A stretch of DNA of 64,000 nucleotides, taken from contig VZTG01007868.1 in assembly GCA_013397845.1 (NCBI GenBank), positions 695,082 through 759,081 of the forward strand. The letters are read 5' to 3'. The stretch comes from Melanocharis versteri. Its lineage: Eukaryota; Chordata; Aves; Passeriformes; Melanocharitidae. The notes below the pieces were generated by a model, which saw only the letters and a program-made list of their open reading frames with translations, searched no databases and was not told where the DNA came from. Below are positions 25,480-36,136 of this stretch, one piece after another (the stretch's first letter is position 1; the number at the start of each line of letters is the position of its first letter). The position numbers and the translations under genes were made by a program.

Positions 25480-25930
25480 ATCATTTGTGGAGTGACATTT
25501 TTCTTTTAAGTCCTAGATGCTTAAGCATTTCCCTAAATATCTGTCAAAATAATTGTGAAAACCTTTTGGTTGCAATTCCAAACCCTTGTTGAACCCTTCA
25601 GGGAGCTCCTCGGGGTTTACAGGAGATGCCATCCTTTCACAAAAACCATCTGATTCTTCCCGAGTACATTGTGTTAATTCTGATGTCCACTAATCCTGTT
25701 CTCATTATAGCTTCTACTAATTGGTGTGATACAAGCATGAAATGTGTTGGCTCAGTAGATCTCCCTGGAAACTTTAAAATGAATTCTCAGTCCTGTCATT
25801 ATTCTGTTTTCATGCTGATTTAACATCAATGGGCTGTGGACTTCCTGCCAGGAGTGGTGGCACAGCAAGTCCCAGGATGGGGGAATCTTCCCTGGCAGAG
25901 GGGAACACTCTCCTTCCTGCCAGCAAGCTG
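25480..25930. other. Intron 1 spacer between satellite and CR1
   Basis: About 450 bp of AT-rich sequence with no recognised feature. Confidence 0.5.
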
Positions 25931-25934
25931 CTGA

Positions 25935-26215
25935 CAGAACCATGGAACAACGAGATGCTTTGGGTTGGGAGGGATCCCAAAGCCCATCCAGTGCCAGCTC
26001 TGCCGTGGCAGGGACACCTTCCCCTGTCCCAGGCTGCTCCCAGCCCCAGTGTCCAGCCTGGCCTTGGGCACTGCCAGGGATCCAGGGGCAGCCACAGCTT
26101 CTCCCCAGCCTCACAGGGAACAATTCCTCCCCAGAATCCCATCTCACCCTCCTCTCCTTGAAACCGTTCCCTGTGTCCTGACACCACACATTGTTATGAA
26201 CAGTCTCTCTCTGTG
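25935..26215 (-). mobile_element. CR1 LINE 3' fragment
   Basis: An antisense CR1 3' end: GGGTTGGGAGGGATCCCAAA, then GGCAGGGACACCTTCCCCTG, the CCAGCCTGGCCTTGGGCACT block, and CTCCTTGAAACCGTTCCCTG followed by GTCCTGACACC. It belongs to a subfamily close to the + strand copy ending at 36136. Confidence 0.87.
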
Positions 26216-29200
26216 AGGGGTTGCTGGCTTCTCCCCCAGACATTTCCCTCAGCTCCACACCCCCATCCTTGTCCACTTGTTCCATTCTGGAGATGCTGCC
26301 CTCCTCACAGCATTTCCCCTTCTTCTCCTTCCCTTTCCTCAGGATGTGAGAAATACAGAAAACACGTTTTGTGTTTGAGAAGCTGGGCAAAATACTGACA
26401 GTAGAACGCATCTGAAAACTTCATGAGTTAATGTGTCCTTGGATAGCATAAGCTGCTTTGATTTAGACTGCAGTTTGCTGCTTTTCCTTCTGGGATTACT
26501 GAGGAGTTTTCAGTTGCTGCAGTGATTGTTCTCTTTTGCTCGGTAATTTACTTGCATTTCAGGTTGCACACAGGCTTTCAGATTCTGAAATGAAAATGTC
26601 CATAGAGGTCAAGAACAAGAAAGATTTTTAGCTTGTCATGTTAAATTTTAATTAATCACCTCTGCCACCTTTTTCAGCATCAAAGGTTTGCAACACGCCC
26701 TTGCAAACATCAGGTAGTGAATATAAGCCTTAAGTACATCGCAAATGATTGAGCTTCCTCATGCCTCACATTGACAACAGGCTTTTGTTAGGGCTCTTAA
26801 TGTTTTGGTAGCAATCTTCATAGACAGACAAATTTTCCACCATTCATCTCTGGTTTCCATTCTTATCCATATTGATGGCTGGAATTTTCTTTTTAACTTA
26901 CTCTCAACATCCTGGCCTGAATAGTTAAACCAAAACCGCAGTAAATCAGTAAAAAAACAGGAATTAGCACCTAGCAAGATCATGGCACAACTAAGTTTTA
27001 AAATTATATTTTCACAGTACATTATTGTACATTAGTTTTATGTTTAGTAAGGGAAGCTGAGGGAAGAGCAGGCCATGGGCAGATATGCATTGCCACTCCA
27101 CACACACCATTGGCAAGACCCTAGTACGACACGATTTGGTGTCACCCTGGTGCCCCTTGGTGCACAATTAACATGTTGGCTCGCCCTGCTAATGGGAGGG
27201 TGGGATGTCAGAGGCACTACTGACACTTGCATCATTTCCCCAGTGTGAGCTTTGCCTCCAGGCAAAGGTGACCAAATTTAGGAGGAGCTGAAGGCAGGAG
27301 CTCGCAGTGGGGTTGCCAGGTGACAGCTCCTCTGCCTGTGACAGTTGCCAGCACCTCTGTGGGAATCCTCGCTCTTCTGGGTCCCTCAGTGCTTCAGTCA
27401 CGGGGTTGTTTGGAGCATCCCCACTCATTGACCTCTGTGGCCTTAAAAGTAGTGTTTCTGTTACAGGGCACGTTATTATTTGGGTTATTTTTTTTTTGTA
27501 ACGGATTTTTTTGAGTTGGTTTTTGGATTTTGGTTTTTGTCGGGCTGTTTTTTGTGCGTGGTTTTTGTTTGTTTGCTGTGTTTTTTGTTGGTGAGGGTTT
27601 GTTTGTTTGTTTGATTTTTTTTTTGTAATCAGAACAATATTTTCTTTCCCCCTCTGAGGGGGAGAAATGTTGGCAGCTGTGGAGGTTAGGCTGCCCTGTT
27701 CTGGGCACTGCCGTCACTTGGGCAGTTTTATAAGGGCAGAGTTGGGTTGTGAGCCTCCTTTCCCTGCAGGGAGGAACTCTGGCTAGCCCCAGGTGCAGAT
27801 CAGAGGAGTGACACCCAGCAGTGCTCTTGATGTCCCTGAATTCTTTCCGTGGCTGTCAGTCATGCCTTCACACCTGTGCAAGGCACCTGAAGCTTTCCCC
27901 CCTCTTTTTTCTCTCCTTTTACCTTGAAGAACTCTGCCAAAGGTATTTTTATGCAAATGAAGCCTTGCCGTTTCACTTGTGTGCACCTGAATACTGAAAA
28001 GACACCTTGAAATGAAGTTACTGATTTTATGTCAAAATACAGGTTGTTCATATTATCTTCCATGAGTCCAGTGATTTTTAAAATAAACATAAACAACAAA
28101 ATTGTCCAGCTGAACTTGAAACACAAGTGCCTTCCTGATATCCAACAGATGGGATAATGATGGTGGTGAGGGTAGTTGATGTAAACATGTGCTACAGTGC
28201 TTAAATATTTACTGTTTTCACTTCAGGAAGAGGATGGTGTGAATGCAGAAGGGTGTTTTTTACCTGTACTGTGCTGCAGTAATGTGCAAGCTGAACTGTT
28301 TAGCATTGAATGGCAGTGCTAAAATTATATTGTCTCTGTGTAATTATATATACAGGCCCACTCACATACATCATTTACTGGAGAACGTAATAGTGCATCA
28401 CAGATACCATCTTATTTTCTTGTAGTAAATTAGTTTTTTAAATGAGCAACGTTTATTTTGAAAAGAGAATTCAAAGATGACTTTGAGATTCTTTTTAGAG
28501 GCATGTTATGATATTTTTCTTGCGCTTTGCTTGCTCTAGAGTTAACTATTTCTGGATAAATGAAGTCAGAGTTGATACTGATGCTTGGATACAATATGCC
28601 TGTTTAAGGGGGTGACAGATGTAGGTGATTTCAAAACAAATGCCTTCTGTAATTTAGCTGTAGTTGCCGTTGGGTCCAGACCTACTGTGGTTGCCCTCTA
28701 GCTTAGTTTAAATGTGTGCATTTTCTTGGTCTGTGTGTTTCTGGCGTGCCTGTCACCATGGTAACTGCACACCTCTGAGTTTAAATTCTGCGATGTGAGA
28801 TCACTGCAAGTCTTGCTTTAAAGAGGTCTGAGTTGCTGCACTTCAAAAGTAGGGAGGACTCTGATATTGTCTCTCCCTTTAACTTGAATCCCCACACAAT
28901 GGGATTAAATCCAGTGCTTGTCTGCACTTGTGTCTTTATTCTAATTTTATATGTAACAGCTTTATGAAACGCAAATAACTTGTTACATAATATGCAGTGC
29001 TGAACAGTGTGATTTATCTTTAAATATGCTTTTTAAAATAGACTATTCCACTCTATAAACAGAGCACATTTGTGTGTAATCTTGCTGCACTTTTCACTGT
29101 GCTGGAAGTTATTTTCAACTGCACTGTATTGTTGTAAAAGTTTTTATCTTTCACTGCTATGGCGAATCCTATGGACCTGATTAAATGTTTTTTTTTTCTT

Positions 29201-30760
29201 ATTCATGGCATTCAGGTTTAAGTGATATGCTCTGTTGAAACCCCCCAGGTTATGAGATTGTCCTTTTACTCATTTATTAATATTCAGTTGGGCTCTGGAG
29301 TTGTTTTATTTTTGAAACTTAACAGATCTGAGCCTGAACTTCCTTTGGTTAAAGCCTGTTAAATGTGAATGCTGATTCTGATTTGGCCTCGTTGCTGTTG
29401 TGTTTGTCTGCAATCCTGCAATTCTGGTGGTCTTCTGCATGAAGGGTGTTCTGTTCATGGAGTGATGTTTAGCAAATTAACACAATGCACAAGTGAATAA
29501 TTTCTCCTCATGGATTGCCTTTTTTTGTACTTGTGTTACCCAACAGGAAGCCAAAGGTATGAGTGCTCGAGTTGGGCTGTTAGAGCCCAGACAGAAATTT
29601 CTGTTCCCTGTGCACGGGTGTGGAGGTGGACGAGGGATGGGAGAGTTCTGGGCAATGAGGAGAGCGGAGTGATGCAGAGAAGTTCAGTCAGAATTGCTCC
29701 TGAATGACCTCAGACCCAAGCCCAGGTGTTTTTGTGACCCTCACTGGTCCTGCTGCCTGTGAGACCTCTGGATTTCTACAGCGTACATTTAAGGCACCTG
29801 TGGAAATTAAAGGTGTGTGTTTAGGTAGAGTGTTTTCTGGCCAGTTTGCATCTGAGCTGGAAGAATTCTGTCTGCTGCCTGGCTGTAAGTTGGTACACAG
29901 TCTATGCAAAACAAGGTTGTAAATAACTGTCCCTGTGAAATGGGAGCTAAGGTAGATATGGTGGCTCTCCCCTCCCCACTAGATAATGCTGTTAATGCTG
30001 CATTCTGAAAGCAGTAAAAACTTCCCTGGAAGTTCTGTGGAACACACCTGGGCAGCGCCCTTCATGCGGGAAGTGCCGGTGAGAATATGACAGTTTTTGG
30101 GTGAATAGCATTCTCTTGTGAAAACAAAAAGTAGCTGTGATGCAGTTATGGGTGAGGCTTCTTGGAAGAGGGGCAAAAAGATTTTGGGAGTGTGAGGAAT
30201 GAGAAGGGTCCCTGTTCTTCTGGGAAGGTGGGGCAGGGGCTGGAGCCACTGCACAGACTGCATTGTCTGGAGGAGGTGGTGATGGTTCCGGGTCTGGTGA
30301 CCCATGCTGGCTTGTGAGGAAAGTCTTAGGGGAAAAAATGCGAGAGAAAAGATCTACAGACACCTCACCGTAGTTCTGTTATTGCACTTGGCTGCAGGAG
30401 CTCTTTAGGGAATTGTATTTTGTTGTCTCAGATGTGGAAGTTTAAGAACAATAACTTAGCAATAAGTACATGAAAGCTATTACCTTGATACACACGGGAA
30501 TATTCTTGGAGTAGTTTCAACTCCAATCCATGTTTCAAGACTAAAACTTAAAACACATCTTCCTTGGGCTGGCAGCACTTTGGGCTGAGTGTAGAAAGTC
30601 TTTTGGTGTTTTGTTTTTTTGGGTTTTTTTTTGCTGGGTGGGATGTTTTTCCGTGTTTTGTATTTTTTGTTTGGTTGTTTTTTGTTTATTTTTTAAATTT
30701 TATGTATATTTTTTGTTTAAGAGTTTCTGAAGTTTTTTTTTTCTTTGTTCTCATTTGCAG
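26216..30760. other. Intron 1, 3' end, no gene seen
   Basis: No exon before 30761. GT-rich low-complexity tracts lie at about 27485-27625 and 30600-30745, the latter directly against the exon 2 acceptor. Around 28160-29350 the sequence is AT-rich and looks single-copy, with one good RFX-type site. Confidence 0.6.
28752..28765. promoter_or_regulatory. Candidate RFX X-box
   Basis: GTCACCATGGTAAC matches the RFX consensus GTNRCC, 0-3 bp, RGYAAC at every position with a 2-bp spacer. RFX factors bind such sites in ciliary and neuronal gene control. It lies in unique-looking sequence about 2 kb upstream of exon 2. One motif of this length can arise by chance. Confidence 0.35.
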
Positions 30761-30867
30761 CATTACTTTACTGTTCTCTTTGGCCATGAGGGGCAGAAGC
30801 CACTGGAGCTGCGTTGTGAGGATGAGGTTGATGGAGATGAGTGGGTAGAAGCTATTCACCAAGCGAG
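30761..30867 (+). CDS. RASGRF2: RASGRF2 exon 2: end of first PH domain
   Basis: RasGRF2 is a cytoplasmic and membrane-recruited exchange factor that activates Ras through its CDC25 domain and Rac through its DH domain, downstream of calcium and receptors. This is the first exon in the window. It starts after TTTGCAG at HYFTVLFGHEGQKPLELR and ends at the donor G|GTATGA within the codon after GDEWVEAIHQA. The Trp in DEWVEAI is the invariant Trp of the PH-domain C-terminal helix, so this is the last third of PH1. The family match is strong and the gene symbol rests on it: RASGRF2 is preferred over RASGRF1 because later exons fit RasGRF2 almost residue by residue. The end phase is 2, and it joins to 39858. 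Confidence 0.95.
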
Positions 30868-31439
30868 GTATGAAACTTGATTTGTGACCCTCTGATCCAT
30901 TTTATTACAGATAAATGGATAATACCTTGAAAATTTAAACCCACCTTCCAAACAGAAATAAATGTTAACATGTATTAGTTGTGTGTTGTTTGCAATTCAT
31001 GAGTATGTTACAGGAAAAAAAACACCTTTAACATTCAATGCTTATTTCACTGTATTTTATCTTTCATAAGCAATTGTGCTGCAGTTGAAATTAGTTCAGG
31101 AAGAATATTATTTTATTAGAAACAAGCCATAGGATTAGTCCTCTGTTAGAGACAAGTGTGTCATATGAATGAGGAAATCAATGATATGACAGACGAATAA
31201 ATTAGTTTTTCCTTAAAAACTCTTACAGAGAAATAAATGTAAGAAGGAGGAGGTCAAACCATTAAGGTGATAAAGTGTGACAAATAAAATTTTGACTTCG
31301 AAACTGAAGTTGTGAACCACCTGAGGCACAGTTCTGTGAAAAGGGACGTGGTAGGACCTCGAGCTATGCAGTAGTCTGTGCCCGAGGAGAGGTCAGCGTG
31401 GCGAGTGGTCATGGTTTAGGTGTAATCTAAATGAAAATC
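30868..31439. other. Intron 2, 5' part
   Basis: AT-rich intronic sequence without a recognised feature, preceding the CpG-rich segment. Confidence 0.6.
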
Positions 31440-31539
31440 GTCTCACTGAAGGCTTGAGGAATGGTGTGCGGAGGCAAAGCCGCTGCAGAAATGCACTTTC
31501 TGCAGCCTCCTCCCATCCACGCTCACCTCAGCTAATCTG

Positions 31540-31900
31540 CAGTGCCATGGTAACGCACAAGGAGCCAGGCAGCTCCCAAATTGCCTAGGACATGAGCCAT
31601 GTAAACACAAGCGATTCTGCTTCAGAACTAAAATGGAACGCGAGCAGCTAGCAGTTTTTAATGTGGGGCTGGTGGAAGGAGGCCCCGGGGCGGCAGGCCT
31701 TGCGCTGCCGGGCACCCGGCCTCGGGGCCCGCCTGCTCCTCTGGCGCCGGTGCCGCCAGGAGCGGGGCCCGGGGCCGGGGCTGGTGCTCACTGCCGGGTG
31801 GGCAGCGGGGAGGCACTTCTAGCCCGGTATGTGCTAGGTGGGCACATCGTTCCGTGCCTGTGGGTGCCGGGGGCTCGGCGTGTGTGACAGCCACAGGGGC
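31540..31900 (+). promoter_or_regulatory. CpG-rich intronic segment, possible internal promoter
   Basis: About 20 CpG dinucleotides occur between 31680 and 31885 in a region otherwise poor in CpG. I see no repeat family in it. A GCCATGGTAAC sequence (31544-31554), half of an RFX-type site, lies about 80 bp upstream of an ATG. It resembles a small CpG island inside intron 2. Alternatives are a GC-rich unannotated repeat or a neutral patch of GC-biased conversion. Confidence 0.4.
31633..31826 (+). CDS. Candidate alternative first exon of RASGRF2
   Basis: A speculative exon. The ATG at 31633 has A at -3 and G at +4, and the frame is open for 64 codons plus 2 bases up to a GTATGT donor at 31827. 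That phase (2) is exactly what exon 3 needs, so splicing to 39858 would continue in frame into YSDILIEREV. The predicted leader is about 65 residues, rich in Gly, Pro and Ala, beginning MEREQLAVFNVG and resembling nothing I know. The product would lack PH1. The frame match has a one-in-three chance of being accidental, and a CpG-rich region favours open frames, so confidence is low. Confidence 0.2.
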
Positions 31901-32076
31901 GGCCGAGCAGGACAGCCCCTTGTCCCTGGTCTGGGGCGGCTTCTGCTGCGGAGTTTGGCAGTGGTGAGGGTGAGGGAGGGAGCAGGGCTTTTTGCCTCGT
32001 GGTAGCGGCATTCAGGGACAGCAGCATCCCGGGGTTCTCTCTTTGCAGCCTGAGTTTGATTTTGCCTCAGTTTTCC

Positions 32077-32411
32077 CCTGACAGGAGGGGGCAGCCGGGG
32101 GGTCGGGCTCTGCTCCCAGGAACAGGGACAGGAGGAGAGGGAACGGCCTCAGGCTGGGCCAGGGGAGGCTCAGGGTGGAACCAGCAGGAATTTCCCCATG
32201 GAAAGGGTGCTCAGGCCTTGGAACTGCCCAGGGAGGTTTGGAGTCCTCATCCCTGGAGGATGGGCACTCCAAGGAATGGAGTGGACCAAGGAATTCCTGG
32301 AGGTGGCACTCAGAGCTCTGGGCTGGGGACAAGGTGGGGACTGGGCACAGCTGGGGCTCCATGGGCTGGGAGGGATTTTCCAACCTAAATGATCCTGGGA
32401 TTCTGGGATTC
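32077..32411 (+). mobile_element. CR1 LINE 3' fragment
   Basis: Same subfamily as the copies at 17268 and 55156. It has GACAGGAGGGGGCAGCCGGG, the ACAGGAGGAGAGGGAACGGC block, the ATTTCCCCATGGAAAGG block and an end reading TTTTCCAACCTAAATGATCC followed by two TGGGATTC units. It is 5'-truncated, in sense orientation, in intron 2. Confidence 0.92.
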
Positions 32412-34671
32412 TTGTCCATTGCCTGGTGTAAAAGGCATGTAAGCAAGAAGAGCTTCCTAACACGAGGTAAATTTTTTTTCCTGGTAGTTCAGTCTGTAAA
32501 TGTGTCACACATGAATTTTCAGGGTAAAAACTGACACAAAATCTAGCCAATGGTAAACAATTCACAGCTGAAAATACTGAGAACTTGCGAAGAAGTTGGT
32601 TGTGACATTTGGGCTCAGGGTGCTTGGCTTTTGACTCCACCAGGAAGTTGTAATTGCACCCCTTAGAGGACAGCTGAGTCTCTGAGTTAATTAAGACCAG
32701 TATTTTTATCTCCATCTCTTTTGCTATTTGACTGCTTCCCCTTTATTTGGGCCTACCTCTTGACGATATTGAGCTATGGACAGCTGTGTGAGGGACAGTG
32801 TCATGGTCCTATGTCACTTGGGGGGTTTTCTTAATCACCTTTTCTGCATTGTTGTCTAAATTTCTTGGGGACGTTTCCCAGGGATGTGGACATGGCTTTC
32901 TTGTGTTTTCTTGAACAAAATTCCAACAAGGGACAAAAAATTTTGTTAAATTTAGTTGGTAAGCATGGAGTGTCATTCTCTATTGTGTGTTACCTCCTTG
33001 CTGTGATGATTTTCTCCTTCACTAGAAGCTGCTTTTGTTTGCTTTGCATTGTGTCGAGCAGAGCAACCTGGAGTTTTTAATTAGTTGCTAAGCCATTGTG
33101 TCTTTTACTGAAGATACATAAAAAGAAGCAAAAGTAGTAGTTTTAGAGTATTGTGTAAGACTTTTCTTGCCAAATTAGTTGAACAAAATAGCACAGATTT
33201 TCTTTAGGGATTGAATTTTGCCCGCATCATGATCTGGATCTTTCCGCTTGAGTTTATCTGTATTTTTGACAAATGGGAGAAGTTTTGGCAACTTCTTTAG
33301 TGTCACTGTTGATTTGAGCCTAACCTAAGGTTTTTGTTAGGAACTGCTGAATGACATTTTATGTAGCACTTTAAAGATCCTTTTTTGTACTATCTCAGGT
33401 GTCTTAGTTACACTTTTTTTTTTTTTTTTGCCAAGTACATGTTTGTAGCCATCAAAATTTCTTCCATATCGTATTTACTTTGTGAGTTATAAAGAGACTG
33501 TTGAAAAGAAGGATGCTCCAATCTCAGTGCACCCCATGATCCACTCTGGGTGAATAAGTATTTTATTTGGATGCCAGTACATAATTGAAGGATTTTTTTC
33601 TGCTGTGGCATTGTCCATTGTTTCTGTCCACAGTGCCCTCTCCTCATATGGGGGATTGTTTGGCTTTTGAGCTGGAACTTGGATATTTAATCCAGTATAT
33701 TGTAATGGGACCTCATTATCAGTTCCACATCTGTACTTACTGTCTTCTCCTTCCATTTAATTTGGATTTTCAGTATTTTGGTTTCTCGATAATATCCAGG
33801 GTGGCAGAGTGTGGTTTGCTTCTTCTGAGCTACATTTTTGGGCAGGAGGATTTATTCCTGGCAAGTCCTAATTCCTCTGTCAGCAACTGCATCTGGAAGT
33901 CCTGTTTCTGGCTTCGTTCCGGAACTTGTTCTCTTGTGAAAAAATCTGTTTCACCCTCAATACGCTGAGGTGTACTTATCACTCTCTCTTACATATTCTT
34001 CTGTATTTTAAGTTTTTTTGCATTTAGCACAAAAACTTTTATGCTTTTTTTTTTAATGGATGCAGCATTAATAAAATTTATTGGACTTCTCTACTTCAAC
34101 TTATTCCAAAGTCTTAAATTTAGCAGGTGTGGGAATGAAAACCCTTCTTTCATGCAGACACAAGTGTGAACTTAATTGGGAAACTGATTTGAAGAGGAAT
34201 TATGCTTTTTTAATTTATTGCCAGCTTATTTTTAATCCATCTCATTCCTCCAGGTCTGCCCACTGCACAGGTGACGTGAGAGAAGAGCAGAGCGGGAAAT
34301 GGGAATGCTTCTTTCACCTGGGTCACTGTTTAAAGTGTACGAGGAACTACTGCCCTCTAACTGGCAATTTAAAATTAAAAATAAACAGAAGCAAAAAGGT
34401 TTCCTCTCAGATCTGTGGGCACAATTTTTGCTGTGTGTTTTACTCAGTATTTTGGTGGTGGTTGCTCAGAGCTGCCTTGTACTGGTGCCTTGCTGTCAGT
34501 GAAGCTTTATTAGCTGAGGCCTGGTGCTTTAATAGCCAGGATTTTGTGTTTTCTGGTGGGCTGGTAGTGAGGCAGAGAGGTGCATCCAGTACATCCCTGC
34601 AGTGAGGGCCCCCCAGAAATCACTGAGCCGCGTGGGCTGTGCAGGAGATGCTCCTGGACCCTCCATCCCCG
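32412..34671. other. Intron 2 middle part, no gene seen
   Basis: AT-rich intronic sequence with T runs near 33411-33429. No recognisable exon or repeat. Confidence 0.6.
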
Positions 34672-35023
34672 TGATGCCTTGGAGTGGCTGCCTAGAGCAG
34701 AGGCTGGACAAGATTAGGAGAATAAAGTGGATATTTACTGAAGGCCTTCAATAGATGCACCGTGGGCAGTGAAAAGCCTTCCAGAGGCTACACCCAAGAT
34801 GGATGATGGTCACGAGTTTTTCACACGATTATAAGTTTGGTCCATTTACATCTCAGGAGTTAATCCTCCAGTTACAGCTTCAGGTAATGAAGTCATTACT
34901 GCTCGCTCCCCCCCAATTCACTTTTGTTTATCCTTTCTGGGGCCTGATTCAGTAGCGTGTCCTTTCATCTCAGGCCTAGAGGGATTGTTTTGTCTGACCA
35001 AAATGTGAAGACAGTAGCTAACA
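34672..35023 (-). mobile_element. Solo LTR, ERVL-like, family A copy 2
   Basis: The reverse complement aligns with 2764-3120 along its whole length. It starts TGTTAGCTACTG, has CATTTTGGTCAGAC near the 5' end and TTCATTACCTGAAGCTGTAA in the middle, and ends AGGCATCA. Octamer and TATA positions are degraded relative to copy 1 (ATGTAAAT and TTATAATC). No target-site duplication or internal retroviral sequence is visible. Confidence 0.72.
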
Positions 35024-35779
35024 TGGGGTTTTAGAGTTACACGCTAAAGCAGTACAGGGTTTGAAAAATAGAGAAGCTAAAATCCTAAGCCATCACCTGG
35101 CTGCTGAAAGTGCCTGTGCTGCTCTCGGCTCCAGCTGGGCACACGCAGCTCTGCAAAGTCATCTCTGAGGCAGCCACCCAACCCACAGTGTTCCCAGAGG
35201 CTGTTTTGGGTTTCTGGTGGCCTCCAGTAGCCAAATCACAGAGTCCCTGTTGGTCCAGCCTGGCCTTGGTGCATCCCCAGCGCTTGGCTCACCCGGCTCG
35301 GCCGTGGCTGGTGGTCACTCACCTGGGCCAGGCTCACATCTCCCACCTCTCCAGTGTGTCACTGGCACTGCAGGGACCTGTGGCCTCCTGGTCCCAGCTC
35401 CAGGAAGTGGCACAGAGAGCTCCATGGATGCCTACACAGTCCCCTCACCGAGGAGAGCAGTGAGAAGTGGGGTTTGAGGAGAAGGCAGGATGGGTGGTGG
35501 TGGGGGTGTGCAGATTGTGGCCAGACAAGTGTATTGATCAGTCTGGTTACCTGGGATGCTTTATCCCCTTTTATCCCTGTATCTCTGTGTTTTCCGAAGC
35601 TTGCTACTCCTCAAACCTCTTCCATGCCTCCCTTTCCTTGCCTTTGGTTCCTGCACTTCCACAACAAGCCTTGTACAATCCCAAAATGCTCTTCCCTGAA
35701 TCCCAGAAAAAGTTTCATACCCCATTCTTCTCAACCTGAGAGGAGACGTGGAGAGCCTTTCCATGGGCTCTGGGCACAC
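35024..35779. other. Intron 2, unassigned
   Basis: Moderately GC-rich sequence. Open frames here are not recognised, and no repeat family is assigned with confidence. Sequence after about 35735 may already belong to the CR1 that follows. Confidence 0.5.
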
Positions 35780-36136
35780 CTCCCGACAGCCTTCCATGAG
35801 CGTCCCTCTTCAAGGGGGCTCATGAAAGACAGAGACAATGATGTTTTACATGGGCAGTTAGCAAGAGGATGAGGGGGAATGCTTTTAAACTAAAAGAGGG
35901 GAGTTAAAATTGATACTAGGAAGGAATTGTTCCCTGGGAGGGTGGGCAGGCCCTGGCACAGGGTGCCCAGAGCAGCTGTGGCTGCCCCTGGATCCCTGGC
36001 AGTGCCCAAGGCCAGGTTGGACACTGGGGCTTGGAGCAGCCTGGATTAGTGGAAGGTGTCCCTGCCATGGCAGGGGTGGCACTGGATTATCTTTAGTGTC
36101 CCTTCAGCCCAACCCATGCCATGATTCTGTGATTCA
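35780..36136 (+). mobile_element. CR1 LINE 3' fragment
   Basis: Sense CR1 3' region: ATGCTTTTAAACTAAAAGAG, GGAAGGAATTGTTCCCTGGG, the GGCACAGGGTGCCCAGAGCA block, GTCCCTTCAGCCCAACCCAT and a final ATTCTGTGATTC terminal repeat. The 5' limit is uncertain. Confidence 0.88.

Noticed and set aside
24699..25592. Two open frames of about 260 residues, one poly-Phe and one Lys-Glu repeat
   Set aside because: They are translations of the (TTTTTC)n array on the two strands, with no splice or gene context.
1..30760. Search for RASGRF2 exon 1
   Set aside because: No segment encodes the N-terminal PH half followed by a GT donor in the phase needed by exon 2, so exon 1 is taken to lie upstream of the window.
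35354..35872. 172-residue + strand open frame
   Set aside because: No known family, and it runs into the CR1 fragment, so it is probably a chance frame.
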